A stretch of DNA of 64,000 nt from Hymenobacter cavernae (GCF_014641455.1 NZ_BMHT01000003.1:62702-126701); one strand, 5' to 3'. Shown: positions 42,726 to 51,873, counted from the first letter of the stretch. Notes: a model not told the origin generated them from the letters alone. Made by a program: numbers and translations.

Positions 42726-42815
42726 GTTGTGCTACTCGAAATTGAACGCCGAAATGCGTATACCCGAGCCGCTTACCGTCACTTAAATTCTCACGTTTTT
42801 GTTCTTCCTTTTCGC

Positions 42816-43769
42816 ATGAATTCTCCTCTCGCTCTGGCTGTGCACGGTGGTGCTGGTACCATCTCACGCGACCAAATGACGCCCGAACTCGAACGCAAGT
42901 ACCGCGACGCGCTGCAACAAATTATCGAAACCGGCTACGATGTGCTGCGCAATGGCGGCCTGGCGCTCGATGCGGTGGAAGCCGCCGTGCGGGCGCTGGA
43001 AGATTCGCCCATGTTCAACGCCGGTAGAGGCTCGGTCTTCACCCACGACGGCCGCCACGAGATGGATGCCGCCCTTATGGATGGCCGCGACCGGTCGGCG
43101 GGCGCCGTGGCGGGCGTGCGCAATATTCAGAACCCGATTAGTCTTTGTCGCCTCATCATGGAGCGGTCGGACCATGTGCTGCTGGCCTGGCCTGGTGCCG
43201 AGGAGTTTGCCCGCGAGCATAACGTGCCGACGCAGCCCGACGAATACTTCTTCACCCAGCACCGCTACGACCAACTCCAGGGCGCGTTGAAAAGCGGCAA
43301 GGTGCAGCTCGACCATAGCCACGACGGTTCTCCGAAGGAAAATCCGAAAAGCAAGATTGGCACTGTGGGCGCCGTAGCCCGCGACCGGCACGGCAACCTG
43401 GCCGCCGCCACCAGCACCGGCGGCATGACCAACAAGCGCTACTCCCGCATCGGCGACTCTCCGGTGATTGGCAGCGGCACCTTCGCCGACAACCGTACAT
43501 GCGCCATTAGCTGCACTGGTACCGGCGAATTCTTTATGCGCGCCGTGGCTGCCTACGATGTGGCCTGCCTTATCGAGTACCGCGGCCTGAGCCTGGCCGA
43601 AGCCTGCAACATTGTGGTGCACGACAAGCTAGCTCCGGTCGGGGGCGATGGCGGCTTGATTGCCGTCGACGCGGCCGGCAACCTAGCTTTGCCCTTCAAC
43701 TCCGAAGGCATGTACCGCGGCACGCTCACTTCTGAGACGCCTTTGTACATCGGCATCTTTAAGGAGTAG
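42816..43769 (+). CDS. Isoaspartyl peptidase/L-asparaginase (Ntn hydrolase)
   Basis: A 317-residue precursor that self-cleaves before Thr183 (KSKIGTVGAVARD) into alpha and beta subunits. The start region LAVHGGAGTISR, then AVEAAVRALEDSPMFNAGRGSV and EMDAALMDG, and after the cleavage site ATSTGGMTNKRYSRIGDSPVIGSGTFAD and CTGTGE, are all diagnostic. It hydrolyses beta-aspartyl dipeptides and asparagine. The start ATGAATTCTCC excludes 49 upstream residues. A cyanophycinase lies 0.9 kb away, an attractive pairing because cyanophycinase releases beta-Asp-Arg dipeptides that this enzyme class can split. Confidence 0.92.
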   Translation: MNSPLALAVHGGAGTISRDQMTPELERKYRDALQQIIETGYDVLRNGGLALDAVEAAVRALEDSPMFNAGRGSVFTHDGRHEMDAALMDGRDRSAGAVAGVRNIQNPISLCRLIMERSDHVLLAWPGAEEFAREHNVPTQPDEYFFTQHRYDQLQGALKSGKVQLDHSHDGSPKENPKSKIGTVGAVARDRHGNLAAATSTGGMTNKRYSRIGDSPVIGSGTFADNRTCAISCTGTGEFFMRAVAAYDVACLIEYRGLSLAEACNIVVHDKLAPVGGDGGLIAVDAAGNLALPFNSEGMYRGTLTSETPLYIGIFKE

Positions 43770-43803
43770 AGGCGAGGACTTTTGTGCAGCCTATATATAA
43801 GGA

Positions 43804-43904
43804 GTAGAAATACGCCACGGCGTGTTCGACTTCTGCATGCGCGTCGGAGCAAATTAAAGCAGGTAAAGTCGTTCAACGCCGAACGCGCCGTGGCGCGTTC
43901 CTAC
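43804..43904. repeat. Dispersed inverted repeat (GCGCCatGGCGCGTTC family), copy 2
   Basis: Left arm GTAGAAATACGCCACGGCGT and right arm GCGCCGTGGCGCGTTCCTAC are imperfect complements. The right arm closely matches the element beside mazEF at 10395-10504, including the terminal GCGCGTTCCTAC. Confidence 0.65.
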
Positions 43905-43963
43905 AAACCAACGATAAACAAAGAAGCGCCCGATCAAGGCGCTTCTTTGTTTATCGTTGGTTT
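43905..43963. terminator. Bidirectional terminator, 26-bp perfect stem
   Basis: The stem AAACCAACGATAAACAAAGA plus AGCGCC pairs perfectly around a 7-base loop, between the asparaginase gene and the convergent GDSL gene. It directly follows the repeat at 43804. Confidence 0.85.
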
Positions 43964-44636
43964 ATCGGGCTAGATACGGCCTTAGCGTTTTTGTCCAAAT
44001 GGTGTAGCCGGCGGATGTCATATGCAGGCCATCTTCTTTGAACAACTCGGGCCTGGGTTTGCCGTCGGAACCTAGCATGGCGGGGCCCACGTCGACAAAC
44101 TGCGCCCAGCGGTGCGTTTTGGTGTACTGCTGAATTTGTTTGTTGGCCGCCTGCATTTGGCCGTATTGCGCAAAGCGCGCCAAGCTAGGTTTGATCGAGA
44201 TAAAAACCAGGCGGGTGCCCGGCAACTCCCGATGCAGCCGCTCGGCAAACGTGCGAAACGCTTCAACTACCTGCTCGGGTGAAACGCCAGCGTTGATATC
44301 ATTGTCGCCGGCGTAGAGCACCACCTGCCGCGGATGGTAGCGCGTGACGAGCTGCTCGAAATAGCGATTCACGTCGCTGAGCTGCGAGCCGCCAAAGCCA
44401 CGGTTCAGCACTGGCCGGCCGGGGTAGTCAGCCGCCAGGGTTGTCCACATGCGGATGGAGGAACTGCCCGTGAATACAATGCTGCGAGCTGGTGGCGGCA
44501 GCAGGCTATCCTGGTGAGCGAAGGCGGCAATTTCGTTGGCGAACGGCTCGGTAAGCGTCTGGGCTTGCAGCGTCTGGATAGCTAGCCAGAAAATTATCAG
44601 CCAGCTACTCCAGATCCAAGAGGTGCTTCGTTGCAT
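43962..44636 (-). CDS. Exported GDSL/SGNH-type esterase
   Basis: A 224-residue periplasmic hydrolase. The signal is WIWSSWLIIFWLAIQTLQAQ. SGNH blocks are IVFTGSSSIRMW (block I, Ser58 as probable nucleophile), NRGFGGSQLSDVNRY (block II Gly), LYAGDNDIN (block III Asn) and EDGLHMTSAGY (block V Asp/His). Substrates of this group include acetylated sugars and short-chain esters. It lies between the isoaspartyl peptidase and the cyanophycinase on the strand of the latter, 58 bases downstream of it. The start MQRSTSW was preferred to an ATG 14 codons upstream. Confidence 0.86.
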   Translation of the reverse strand: MQRSTSWIWSSWLIIFWLAIQTLQAQTLTEPFANEIAAFAHQDSLLPPPARSIVFTGSSSIRMWTTLAADYPGRPVLNRGFGGSQLSDVNRYFEQLVTRYHPRQVVLYAGDNDINAGVSPEQVVEAFRTFAERLHRELPGTRLVFISIKPSLARFAQYGQMQAANKQIQQYTKTHRWAQFVDVGPAMLGSDGKPRPELFKEDGLHMTSAGYTIWTKTLRPYLAR

Positions 44637-44694
44637 GTGGTAAGTTGAGGCGTTGACTGGGAAGAGAACAAGAGACAAACCTAGGTTCGCAGAC

Positions 44695-45627
44695 CTAGGA
44701 AGCAGGGGTAGGCTGCGGGCGGGGTGATGGTTCGGCCGCCACAGGAGCTAGGGCGTCTTTGTTTACGTAGAATTTCCGCTCCTTAATATTATAAACGTTG
44801 CCCTTAATCAGCACATGCATCCTCATGTTCTCGACCGAAATGGCCGCACCTTTTTTGGCAGCGGCGGCGTTGTTGTGTTCCAAGTCGTGCCCGTCCATGA
44901 TGACGACCAGATTGGAGCCGATCGTTTCGACCAAGTTGCCTTCGGTGATGAGCACGCCGGTATCTTCCCCCAGCCCAATGCCGATGAGCTTGGGGTGAAG
45001 CGCTACTGCCTCGATGAGGCGCCCAAACCGGCCACGCTTCACAAAGTGCGAATCGATTACGGCCGTGTCGAGCAGCCGCAAACCCAGGCCGAGCTGCACG
45101 GCACCTTTCATGAGGGCGCCCGGCACGCTGCCGCCCTTGATCATGATGTGCGACATGGCCATGGCCCCGGCGCTGGTGCCGGCTATCACGAAGTTGGGCT
45201 CCTGATAGTAGCGGGTGGTGAGGCGGTCGAGAAACTCGCTTTCGCCGAACATCTCCCGCAGCCGCGCCTGGTTGCCGCCACTCATCATCACCACGTCGGC
45301 GGCGAGCAGGCGCTCCAGGTACTCGGGCTTGCGGGCGTCCTCAGGCGTGCGAATGTCCAGTATGCCTACGTTCAGGCAATTCAGCATCGCAAACGACGAC
45401 ACGTAAATCTTGCCGACTTCCTCCGGAATCATCGACGCCGTCGTAATCACTTCAATCCGCGGATCGTCTTTACCGGATTCCGTCACGATGCGCTTCAGGA
45501 TACCTAGCTCAAAGAAATTGAGGTAGTACTTCTTCTTGGTGCGGGGGTTAGGATAAGTGCCTTTATCTTCATTGCCACCGATGGCAATCAGCTTGCCGAG
45601 GGGTTTTTGATTTTTCAACGCTAACAA
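44695..45627 (-). CDS. Cyanophycinase (peptidase family S51)
   Basis: A 310-residue serine exopeptidase. The N-terminus GKLIAIGGNEDKG, then VVMMSGGNQARLREMF, nucleophile Ser152 in AGTSAGAMAMSHIMI, TAVIDSHFVKRGRFGRL with the His/Arg set, and GIGLGEDTGVLI match cyanophycinases. The enzyme cuts the Asp-Arg storage polymer cyanophycin into beta-Asp-Arg dipeptides. The start has no signal peptide, so it acts in the cytoplasm here. A cyanophycin synthetase is not in the window. A Pro-rich C-terminal tail is extra. The nearby isoaspartyl peptidase would complete breakdown. Confidence 0.87.
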   Translation of the reverse strand: MLALKNQKPLGKLIAIGGNEDKGTYPNPRTKKKYYLNFFELGILKRIVTESGKDDPRIEVITTASMIPEEVGKIYVSSFAMLNCLNVGILDIRTPEDARKPEYLERLLAADVVMMSGGNQARLREMFGESEFLDRLTTRYYQEPNFVIAGTSAGAMAMSHIMIKGGSVPGALMKGAVQLGLGLRLLDTAVIDSHFVKRGRFGRLIEAVALHPKLIGIGLGEDTGVLITEGNLVETIGSNLVVIMDGHDLEHNNAAAAKKGAAISVENMRMHVLIKGNVYNIKERKFYVNKDALAPVAAEPSPRPQPTPAS

Positions 45628-45707
45628 TCAACTGGTTCAACACAAAAGATAGAAACGAAACAGGTTGGCAAGCAAGCTTTGGGCCACCGGGGTTTCGATT
45701 TAATTGT

Positions 45708-47510
45708 TCAGCCTAGCCCTACTAACGTATCCAGCGTGCTTGTGGCTACCGCGTGATAGTTGGGGCGAGCTTCAGCATACAGCACTCGGGCGCGTGCTAG
45801 GCCATTTGGGGTAGTTAGCACCGCCTTGTAGAGCGGCACCAAAAACTTGCGCCGACCCACCCGTGTCAGGAACTGATGCAAGGAATCGTCGGCAGCGTGG
45901 TAATCAGCAGCTAGGGTCAGGGGCAGCCAGGCCGCGAGCAGCTCGGCGTTGTGGGAGCCGGTGAAGCCAAAGGCCCTGTCAAGCTCGGCGAGTTGCTCGA
46001 CAGTGAGTTGCTTGGGTAAGCCGTGCAGAAAGTGCAGCCACTCGTGGCTGCTCCAATCGGCCGTACCTAGGTCGGCGGTCGGCGTGCCGTGCTGCCACTT
46101 TGCCAACGCTTCCTCCACTGCTGCAAACCGCTCCGAACTGACCGGCGGCGCCACCGCCGGAATCCCCGGACCGTTGATCCAGGCATCCAGTTGCAGACGC
46201 TCTTCCAAACCCGGCTCTTGGTCGAGCAGTTCCCGCCGCAGGTAACTCACAAAGGAAGCCGTGTCCATGGACTGGAAGCTGTGGCGCGTGAAGTACTCCT
46301 TAATAAAGGTGTCGAGCCGCGCCCGGCCCACCAGGTGCTCCAGGGTGAGCAGGAGGTAGTCGCCTTTTTCGTAGGCAATATCGGTGAGACCTTCGTCGGG
46401 GTCGCGGCCCGCTAGGTTGAGATGCAGGTGAGTGTCGGGGCTCGTCGGCCCGATTTCATCAATGGTAGCCAGCAAATCGGAGTGGCCGAGGACTTGCAGC
46501 ATGTCGGAGTAGGAGCGGCCGTACAGCTTTTCCATGATGCGCCGCTCGAAGTACACCGTGAAGCCTTCGTTCAGCCAGAAGTCGTTCCAGGTAGCGTTGG
46601 TCACCAGGTTCCCCGACCAAGAGTGCGCTAACTCGTGGGCAATCAGGCTGGTTAGGCTTCGGTCGCCGGTCAGGATGGTCGGCGTTACAAATGTTAAGCG
46701 CGGGTTTTCCATGCCGCCGAACGGAAAGCTAGGTGGCAGCACCAGCAAATCGTACCGTTCCCAGCGGTAGGGGCCGTAAAGTTCTTCCGCGGCGGCCACC
46801 ATTTTTTCCAGGTCGACGAACTCGCTGACGGCGCCGGGCAGCGTCACGGGTTCGGCATACACGCCCGTGCGGCCACTGACCGGGGCAAAACCTAGGTCGC
46901 CGACGGCCAGCGCCATAAGGTAAGCCGGAATGGGCTGCGTCATCGAAAAGTGATATTTGCCGAGCGCGTTGCGCGTCTGTGGGTTTGTGGCGCTCATCAG
47001 GGCAAGCAGTTCGGCCGGCACCCGTATCCGCGCCTCGTAGGTGAAGCGTACGCCGGGCGAGTCCTGGCAGGGCAGCCAGGTGCGCGCCAGGATTGCCTGC
47101 GACTGGGTGAACAGAAAGGGGTGGACGCGCTCAGCCGTTTGCTCGGGCGTGAGCCACTGAAGCGCCGCGGCGTCGGGTGCGGTGCGGTAGCGGATCGTGA
47201 CTGTATCTGTCTCCAGCCGCAGGTCGATGCGCAAGGCTTGCCCAAGTACCGGGTCGTCGGGACCTAGGTCGAACGAGGTAGGCGTACCTTCAGCACCACC
47301 GAGCAGCACCGCTTCGATGAGCAGGCCACGGGAGTCGAGCAGCAGCTCCATCGCATCTGCCTCGCGGTCGAGCTGCCAGGTGGCATGACCCGCCAGCGTG
47401 CGACTCGCAAAGTCGACAGTTAAGTCAAGCAGCAGGTGGCGGACCCTGGCCTCAGCAGGTCGGGCGGAGCTGTGCGGATCGGGCATGAGGGAAGGCAGTG
47501 AAGTAGGCAT
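45708..47510 (-). CDS. M1-family aminopeptidase (leukotriene A4 hydrolase-like)
   Basis: A 600-residue zinc metallopeptidase from the chosen ATG (another ATG lies 10 codons upstream). The N-terminal beta-saddle is followed by the exopeptidase motif GGMENPRL (265 onward) and the zinc site HELAHSW (292-298) with the third ligand Glu315 in FWLNEGFTVYFERR. A helical C-terminal domain follows, as in LTA4H/aminopeptidase B. DPHSSARPAEARVRHL near the start is typical of this subgroup. There is no clear export signal, suggesting a cytoplasmic role in peptide recycling. Confidence 0.9.
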   Translation of the reverse strand: MPTSLPSLMPDPHSSARPAEARVRHLLLDLTVDFASRTLAGHATWQLDREADAMELLLDSRGLLIEAVLLGGAEGTPTSFDLGPDDPVLGQALRIDLRLETDTVTIRYRTAPDAAALQWLTPEQTAERVHPFLFTQSQAILARTWLPCQDSPGVRFTYEARIRVPAELLALMSATNPQTRNALGKYHFSMTQPIPAYLMALAVGDLGFAPVSGRTGVYAEPVTLPGAVSEFVDLEKMVAAAEELYGPYRWERYDLLVLPPSFPFGGMENPRLTFVTPTILTGDRSLTSLIAHELAHSWSGNLVTNATWNDFWLNEGFTVYFERRIMEKLYGRSYSDMLQVLGHSDLLATIDEIGPTSPDTHLHLNLAGRDPDEGLTDIAYEKGDYLLLTLEHLVGRARLDTFIKEYFTRHSFQSMDTASFVSYLRRELLDQEPGLEERLQLDAWINGPGIPAVAPPVSSERFAAVEEALAKWQHGTPTADLGTADWSSHEWLHFLHGLPKQLTVEQLAELDRAFGFTGSHNAELLAAWLPLTLAADYHAADDSLHQFLTRVGRRKFLVPLYKAVLTTPNGLARARVLYAEARPNYHAVATSTLDTLVGLG

Positions 47511-47795
47511 GAGCGAAACAGAACGGGGGAGCAAACTCAACTAAACAGAGGAGGTGAAAAGCTAGGTACGGAAACAAAAGCAACGAAGCCGACTGCGGAA
47601 GACTGGAAAGGATTCTGTACAAGGGTATAAAGGAAAAGCACTAACTTGCGCCTATTGATGTATAGCGATAGTGTGGCAACCCCACCGGGCAATCCGCAGT
47701 AAAATGCGCAACCGGTGACCGGTGGTTGAGTTTAGCGTTCGGCTGAGCTCACCCTTGTTAACCTGACTTTTTCTATACCTCGTTTCCCTGTTTGC

Positions 47796-49568
47796 ATGAA
47801 CCTAGCTATTCGTCCTTCTTTCCTGACCACACTGCTGTTCTGGGTGCTGAGCCTGACGCTCCTCACCTCGACCACGTCGTGCAGCCAGGATCAGAAGGCT
47901 AAAATACAGAACGCCCTGCCCGGCGCAATTACCAAAGCTGGCGGGCCGCAGCCCAAGCTTGACAGCGTGTACGTGGTGCGTGCCATGACGGCTGAGCCTG
48001 CGTTCAAGAGTCAGCTGATATGGGCCAAGAAATTTTACCGAGAACGGGACTTCCGGCTCGGCTGGTTTCGCAACCACGAGCTGCTGCCGCAGGCCCAAAC
48101 CATGCTCGGCGTTATCAACAAGGCCGCCGACGAAGGCTTAGATCCTAAAGATTACAAAATCAAGGACTTCGATAAGCTTTTTGCGGAGTTGGATGAGGCC
48201 AAATCCGATTCAACCAAGCGCAATTCGCTTGAAAAGGAGATTGACGTCGCCCTATCGGGCACTTATTTTAAGTGGGCTTCCGACTTTTACCGGGGTACTG
48301 TAAACCCGCGTGAAGTCAAGAACATCGATTGGAACGTCAAGCGCAACAAGATCAAGCTGCACAAAGCCTTGATGACGATTCTGAAGGAGCGCGAAAGCAC
48401 GTATCCTTACTACGAGTTTGAGCCGCTCCACCCGGAGTACGACCGCCTGAAAAAGGCTCTGGCCGAGTATCGTGCCATTCAACGCAATGGCGGCTGGCCA
48501 ACCTTGCCGGCTACTACCAAGCTCAGGCCGGGCGATGTAAGCCCGGCGGTTGCGCTCCTGCACAAGCGCCTGCTAGGCGACAAAGCTGCGCCAGCCCCTG
48601 CTGCTAGCACGACCGAAACGCCTGCCGTTGCGGTTGCTAATACGTCGGCGACAGCCGTTGGAACCGCAGCTCCGGCAGAGAAATATGATTCCGAATTGGT
48701 GAGTGCGGTAAAGAGTTTTCAGCAGCAAAATGGACTTATGGCTAACGGAATTGTGAGCGGCGAAACGCTAAAAACGCTCAACATTCCGGTCGATAGTCGC
48801 ATCAACCAGATCATCGTAAACATGGAGCGGTGGCGCTGGGTTCCGAAGCGCTTCGAGCCGAATTACCTGCTCGTGAACATTCCCGATTACACGCTGCACG
48901 TCGTCGAGAATAACAAGGAGGCGTTCAACATGCGCGTCATTGTGGGCAAGACGCTCAACGCCACACCCGTGTTCAGCGACAAGATGGAGTACGTGGTGCT
49001 GGCCCCTTACTGGAACGTGCCAATGAGCATCATTCAGAAGGAACTGCGGCCAAGGCTGATGGCTGATCCGGTGGGTACGCTCAACCGTCTCGACATGGAA
49101 GTGGTGAAGGGCTGGGGCCGTAAAGCCACACCCGTAGACCCTAGCTCTATCGACTGGGCCAACGTAAATCAGAGCAACTTCAAGTATACTGTGCGTCGTC
49201 GGCCGGGTCCCAAAAACGACCTCGGTGATGTGAAGTTTATCTTCCCCAACTCCCAGGATATCTACCTCCACGACACGCCCCACGACGAGCTGTTTAGTCA
49301 GGGCAAGCGGGGCTTTAGTCACGGTTGTGTGCGGGTGCAGGAGCCCATTAAGCTAGCCGAATACCTGCTGCGCGACCGGCCCGAATGGGACCAACAAGCT
49401 ATTCTGGATACCATTGCCAACCATCGGGAGAAGTACATTACACTCAAAGAAAAGCTGCCCGTCTACCTCGTGTACTTCACTGCCTGGGTGGATGAAGCCG
49501 GAGCCCTGCACTTCCGTGATGATATTTACGGGCACGACAAAGCCTTGGCAAAGGAATATTTCGACTAG
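47796..49568 (+). CDS. Lipoprotein L,D-transpeptidase (YcbB-like, YkuD domain)
   Basis: A 590-residue envelope enzyme making 3-3 peptidoglycan crosslinks or attaching proteins to murein. The lipobox is STTSC with Cys29 lipidated. An N-terminal helical scaffold (about 60-230) is followed by a peptidoglycan-binding domain (LRPGDVSPAVALLHKRLLGD, interrupted by an Ala/Thr/Pro low-complexity loop of about 35 residues, then VKSFQQQNGLMANGIVSGETLKTLN). The YkuD domain spans about 355-540: NYLLVNIPDYTLHVVE, APYWNVPMSI, and the catalytic SHGCVRV with Cys511. It ends with the typical VYLVYFTAWVDEAGALHFRDDIYGHD. A terminator follows. Confidence 0.92.
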   Translation: MNLAIRPSFLTTLLFWVLSLTLLTSTTSCSQDQKAKIQNALPGAITKAGGPQPKLDSVYVVRAMTAEPAFKSQLIWAKKFYRERDFRLGWFRNHELLPQAQTMLGVINKAADEGLDPKDYKIKDFDKLFAELDEAKSDSTKRNSLEKEIDVALSGTYFKWASDFYRGTVNPREVKNIDWNVKRNKIKLHKALMTILKERESTYPYYEFEPLHPEYDRLKKALAEYRAIQRNGGWPTLPATTKLRPGDVSPAVALLHKRLLGDKAAPAPAASTTETPAVAVANTSATAVGTAAPAEKYDSELVSAVKSFQQQNGLMANGIVSGETLKTLNIPVDSRINQIIVNMERWRWVPKRFEPNYLLVNIPDYTLHVVENNKEAFNMRVIVGKTLNATPVFSDKMEYVVLAPYWNVPMSIIQKELRPRLMADPVGTLNRLDMEVVKGWGRKATPVDPSSIDWANVNQSNFKYTVRRRPGPKNDLGDVKFIFPNSQDIYLHDTPHDELFSQGKRGFSHGCVRVQEPIKLAEYLLRDRPEWDQQAILDTIANHREKYITLKEKLPVYLVYFTAWVDEAGALHFRDDIYGHDKALAKEYFD

Positions 49569-49620
49569 CCGTGAAGAGAGGCTAGCCCGGAAGTCCTTCT
49601 CTCATTACAATACATTTTAT

Positions 49621-49651
49621 AAGGCACCCCGATAGTTGATCGGGGTGCCTT
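49621..49651 (+). terminator. Terminator of the L,D-transpeptidase gene
   Basis: A 13-bp perfect stem AAGGCACCCCGAT with a 5-base loop, ending in TTTTTGTTG. Confidence 0.88.
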
Positions 49652-49966
49652 TTTGTTGTCTCACGTAACCGACCGGACTGGATTGGGGTGAACCTTCTTG
49701 GTGCTGTCGAGCTAGGATTATGATCTGGCTAGACGCTAAGCGAACTTTCAAGGTAGCCTCAAAGGGAATGGAGTAGGGATGCCTCGGCTTGGTTTGGGCT
49801 TGCTGATTAATCAAGCACGAGAAGGAAGCAAGATTTACTATTGTAAAACATATGTAAACAGAAAGGATTATTTGTTTACATATATATCTACTGTAGAAGC
49901 GGTAGTTTATTGTTGTTAACATCCGTAATCAGGCCGCGAATATGCTATCCGTGTTCCGTGCTGCCG

Positions 49967-49974
49967 TACATTTG
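49967..49974 (+). promoter_or_regulatory. -7 promoter element TACATTTG of the XRE regulator gene
   Basis: TACATTTG matches TAnnTTTG. Transcription would begin near 49978, leaving only about 7 bases before an ATG at 49985 but about 25 bases before the ATG at 50003, which supports the latter start. Confidence 0.55.
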
Positions 49975-50002
49975 TAATCACACAATGAGGCAGCTACAAA
50001 CA

Positions 50003-50671
50003 ATGGTCGAACGCATCCGGCAACTTCTGGAAACACGGCAACTAACACCTACACAGTTTGCGGATGCTATTGGAGTGGCGCGCCCAATCGTTAGTCACAT
50101 CTTGAGTGGCCGCAATAAACCTAGCCTGGAGGTGGTACAGAAGATTATAGACGCCTTTCCGGCCCTGTCAATGCCGTGGCTCCTTCGCGGTGTGGGCGAG
50201 ATGCTGGCTAGTGCCGTACCACCGGCACCTGTTGTCGCTGAAGCCAAGCTTCCAACCAGACCACCTGGGTCCGAAAAAGCTGCCGGTAGCACGAACAGTG
50301 CTCGTCAGGAGCCCCAGAGTACAGCAACTGCCTTGCGAGCCACTGAAGAGCCAATAAGCACCCTTTTTGAAGGCGCTGCTCAGTCGGGTATAGTAGTAGA
50401 TGCTGGTCTTCGGCCGGAAAGTGTCGCTGAGAGGCTTGCCGCTGACCCTGTGACGGCGCCAGTTGGGCCAGGCACGCCTTTGCCGGGCGTGCCTGCTTCC
50501 GTAGCAGCCGCCTCCGCAGCCAAGCACCACCAGCGTGTGATGCAAAACCCTGTTGCTCCACTGCCAGCCTCAGCTACTCTGGCGTTTGCTGAGCCGGATA
50601 AAGCAATCCGCCGTATCGTCATCTTCTACCAGGACGGTACGTTCACAGACTACCGGCCAGAAGCTAGCTGA
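50003..50671 (+). CDS. XRE-family helix-turn-helix regulator with disordered linker
   Basis: A 222-residue DNA-binding protein. The HTH occupies residues 1-55: MVERIRQLLETRQLTPTQFADAIGVARPIVSHILSGRNKPS (in parts), then VVQKIIDAFPALSMPWLLRGVGEML. A long Ala/Pro/Thr-rich disordered segment (about 60-195) links to a short conserved end IRRIVIFYQDGTFTDYRPE, a mini beta-hairpin I have seen only in Bacteroidota regulators of this kind. The start was chosen from the promoter distance. It stands alone with a large A+T-rich gap downstream. The target is unknown. Confidence 0.82.
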   Translation: MVERIRQLLETRQLTPTQFADAIGVARPIVSHILSGRNKPSLEVVQKIIDAFPALSMPWLLRGVGEMLASAVPPAPVVAEAKLPTRPPGSEKAAGSTNSARQEPQSTATALRATEEPISTLFEGAAQSGIVVDAGLRPESVAERLAADPVTAPVGPGTPLPGVPASVAAASAAKHHQRVMQNPVAPLPASATLAFAEPDKAIRRIVIFYQDGTFTDYRPEAS

Positions 50672-51690
50672 TGTGAGCAGGGCAGTGGGAGGCACGTGCA
50701 ACTAAGCCCTGGCGCAAACAGATAATCAGCCTGCGCTCGCGCCCAGGCCTGTAAAGAGCACCATTTGCATTCATATAATACGGCCCGCACGGCTCGGCAG
50801 TAGCAAACGGGTATAGAAGTTGTGTAGCAAGGCCTTATAGACGCTGAAACCTATCCTGTACACTCATTTCAACGCTTAGCAATCAGGTTAGCCCAGCTAG
50901 CTGTTCAGCTGCCGTAACACTTAAACTTTCCGCCTTCTTTTCGTACTCACATTAGCAGCTGACATTAATCATTCATAGAACCAAAATCTTTACTGTCGAG
51001 CTTAATAGAGTTCAATTTGGCAGAGCGATAATTTTAGTAGCTTACTGATCCATAGCAACGTGTTAAATAGGCGGTATTTAGGTGCTTAATATACCTTCTT
51101 CTGCTTAGGATAATTATACACGTTTTTGCTGTTTTGCACTGCGTGTATCGTGCTTATGTAGTGTGTTATAAATGATTGTATATCAGACAATAATATGGGG
51201 ATGTATGAATCAATAATCTAAGATATTCTTGCTGTTTTCTATAGATGTCCAAATATTTATTAAGTTAAATAAGATGCTATCAAACAGAAGGTAGTAGATG
51301 AAAGAAGATGTAAGCTCTGGTTGCTAAGGGATTTAACATTGTGCTCGATAAGTTAAATCCTACTAGTAAGAGCAGATTGGGTTCTAACCTCTTTAGCGCT
51401 GCGCTGAGAACTGGGTGCTGGCTGCAAAGAAGACTGACATACTTCGTCAACAGCTATTTTTGTACTCTTTGATCAGAAGCAGCTACACCCAGGTGGGAAA
51501 AGCCAGGAGAAACCAATAGACAGAATTGTTATAGCTAGGTTGCAGCCAAGGTTGTTGAAGCTGCAAACTGTTGTCCTGTTACATTTGTAATTGGCGAGGC
51601 GTTGATGTTATTTCCAAACGCAGCCGGGTGGGTGTGCAGAGCGCGATGGTAGCGCTTGGCAGTTTTGGGGGCGGTGCTTACCTTTGGGCC
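50672..51690. other. 1-kb A+T-rich gap without recognisable genes
   Basis: I find no coding frame with a recognisable product in this 1,019-base stretch. It is markedly A+T-rich from about 50930 to 51330, unlike the surrounding genes. It could hold a small RNA, a decayed gene or a regulatory region, but no clear promoter-terminator pair was seen apart from the promoter at its right end. Confidence 0.45.
51656..51686 (+). promoter_or_regulatory. Promoter of the small lipoprotein gene (TTGG and TACCTTTG)
   Basis: TTG at 51656-51658, then 20 bases, then TACCTTTG (51679-51686): a good match to the Bacteroidota -33/-7 promoter. The expected start falls at about 51690, right at the ATG, so the mRNA may be nearly leaderless. 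Confidence 0.6.
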
Positions 51691-51873
51691 ATGAAAAAAT
51701 TTCGTCTGCTCACCCTGCTGTTCGCCGCTGGCGCCTCGTTTTATCTGACGTCCTGCACACCGCCGCCCGACGCTGAGAAAGACCCTAATGCCGATGCCGC
51801 TTACAAGCGTGCTCATCGTCCGGAAGGCTACCGCCAAGCGCAAAGCAGCGAACCTTCTGTTAATAAGCAGTAA
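51691..51873 (+). CDS. Small lipoprotein
   Basis: A 60-residue secreted peptide starting MKKFRLLTLLFAAGASFYLTSC; LTSC is a clear lipobox, with lipidation at Cys22. The mature part is short, Pro/Asp/Ala-rich and presumably disordered (PPPDAEKDPNADAAYKRAHRPEG). The family is not recognised. Its own promoter and a strong terminator (51972-52024) make it a convincing single-gene unit. The start at ATGAAAAAA is fixed by the signal peptide. Confidence 0.72.
   Translation: MKKFRLLTLLFAAGASFYLTSCTPPPDAEKDPNADAAYKRAHRPEGYRQAQSSEPSVNKQ

Noticed and set aside
42864..43622. 252-codon minus-strand frame
   Set aside because: It lies entirely opposite the isoaspartyl peptidase, whose motifs are intact; a composition-driven shadow in G+C-rich DNA.
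44815..45507. 230-codon plus-strand frame rich in His
   Set aside because: It is antisense to the cyanophycinase; the His richness comes from reading its codons in reverse.
48768..49322. 184-codon minus-strand frame
   Set aside because: It is a shadow of the L,D-transpeptidase catalytic domain.
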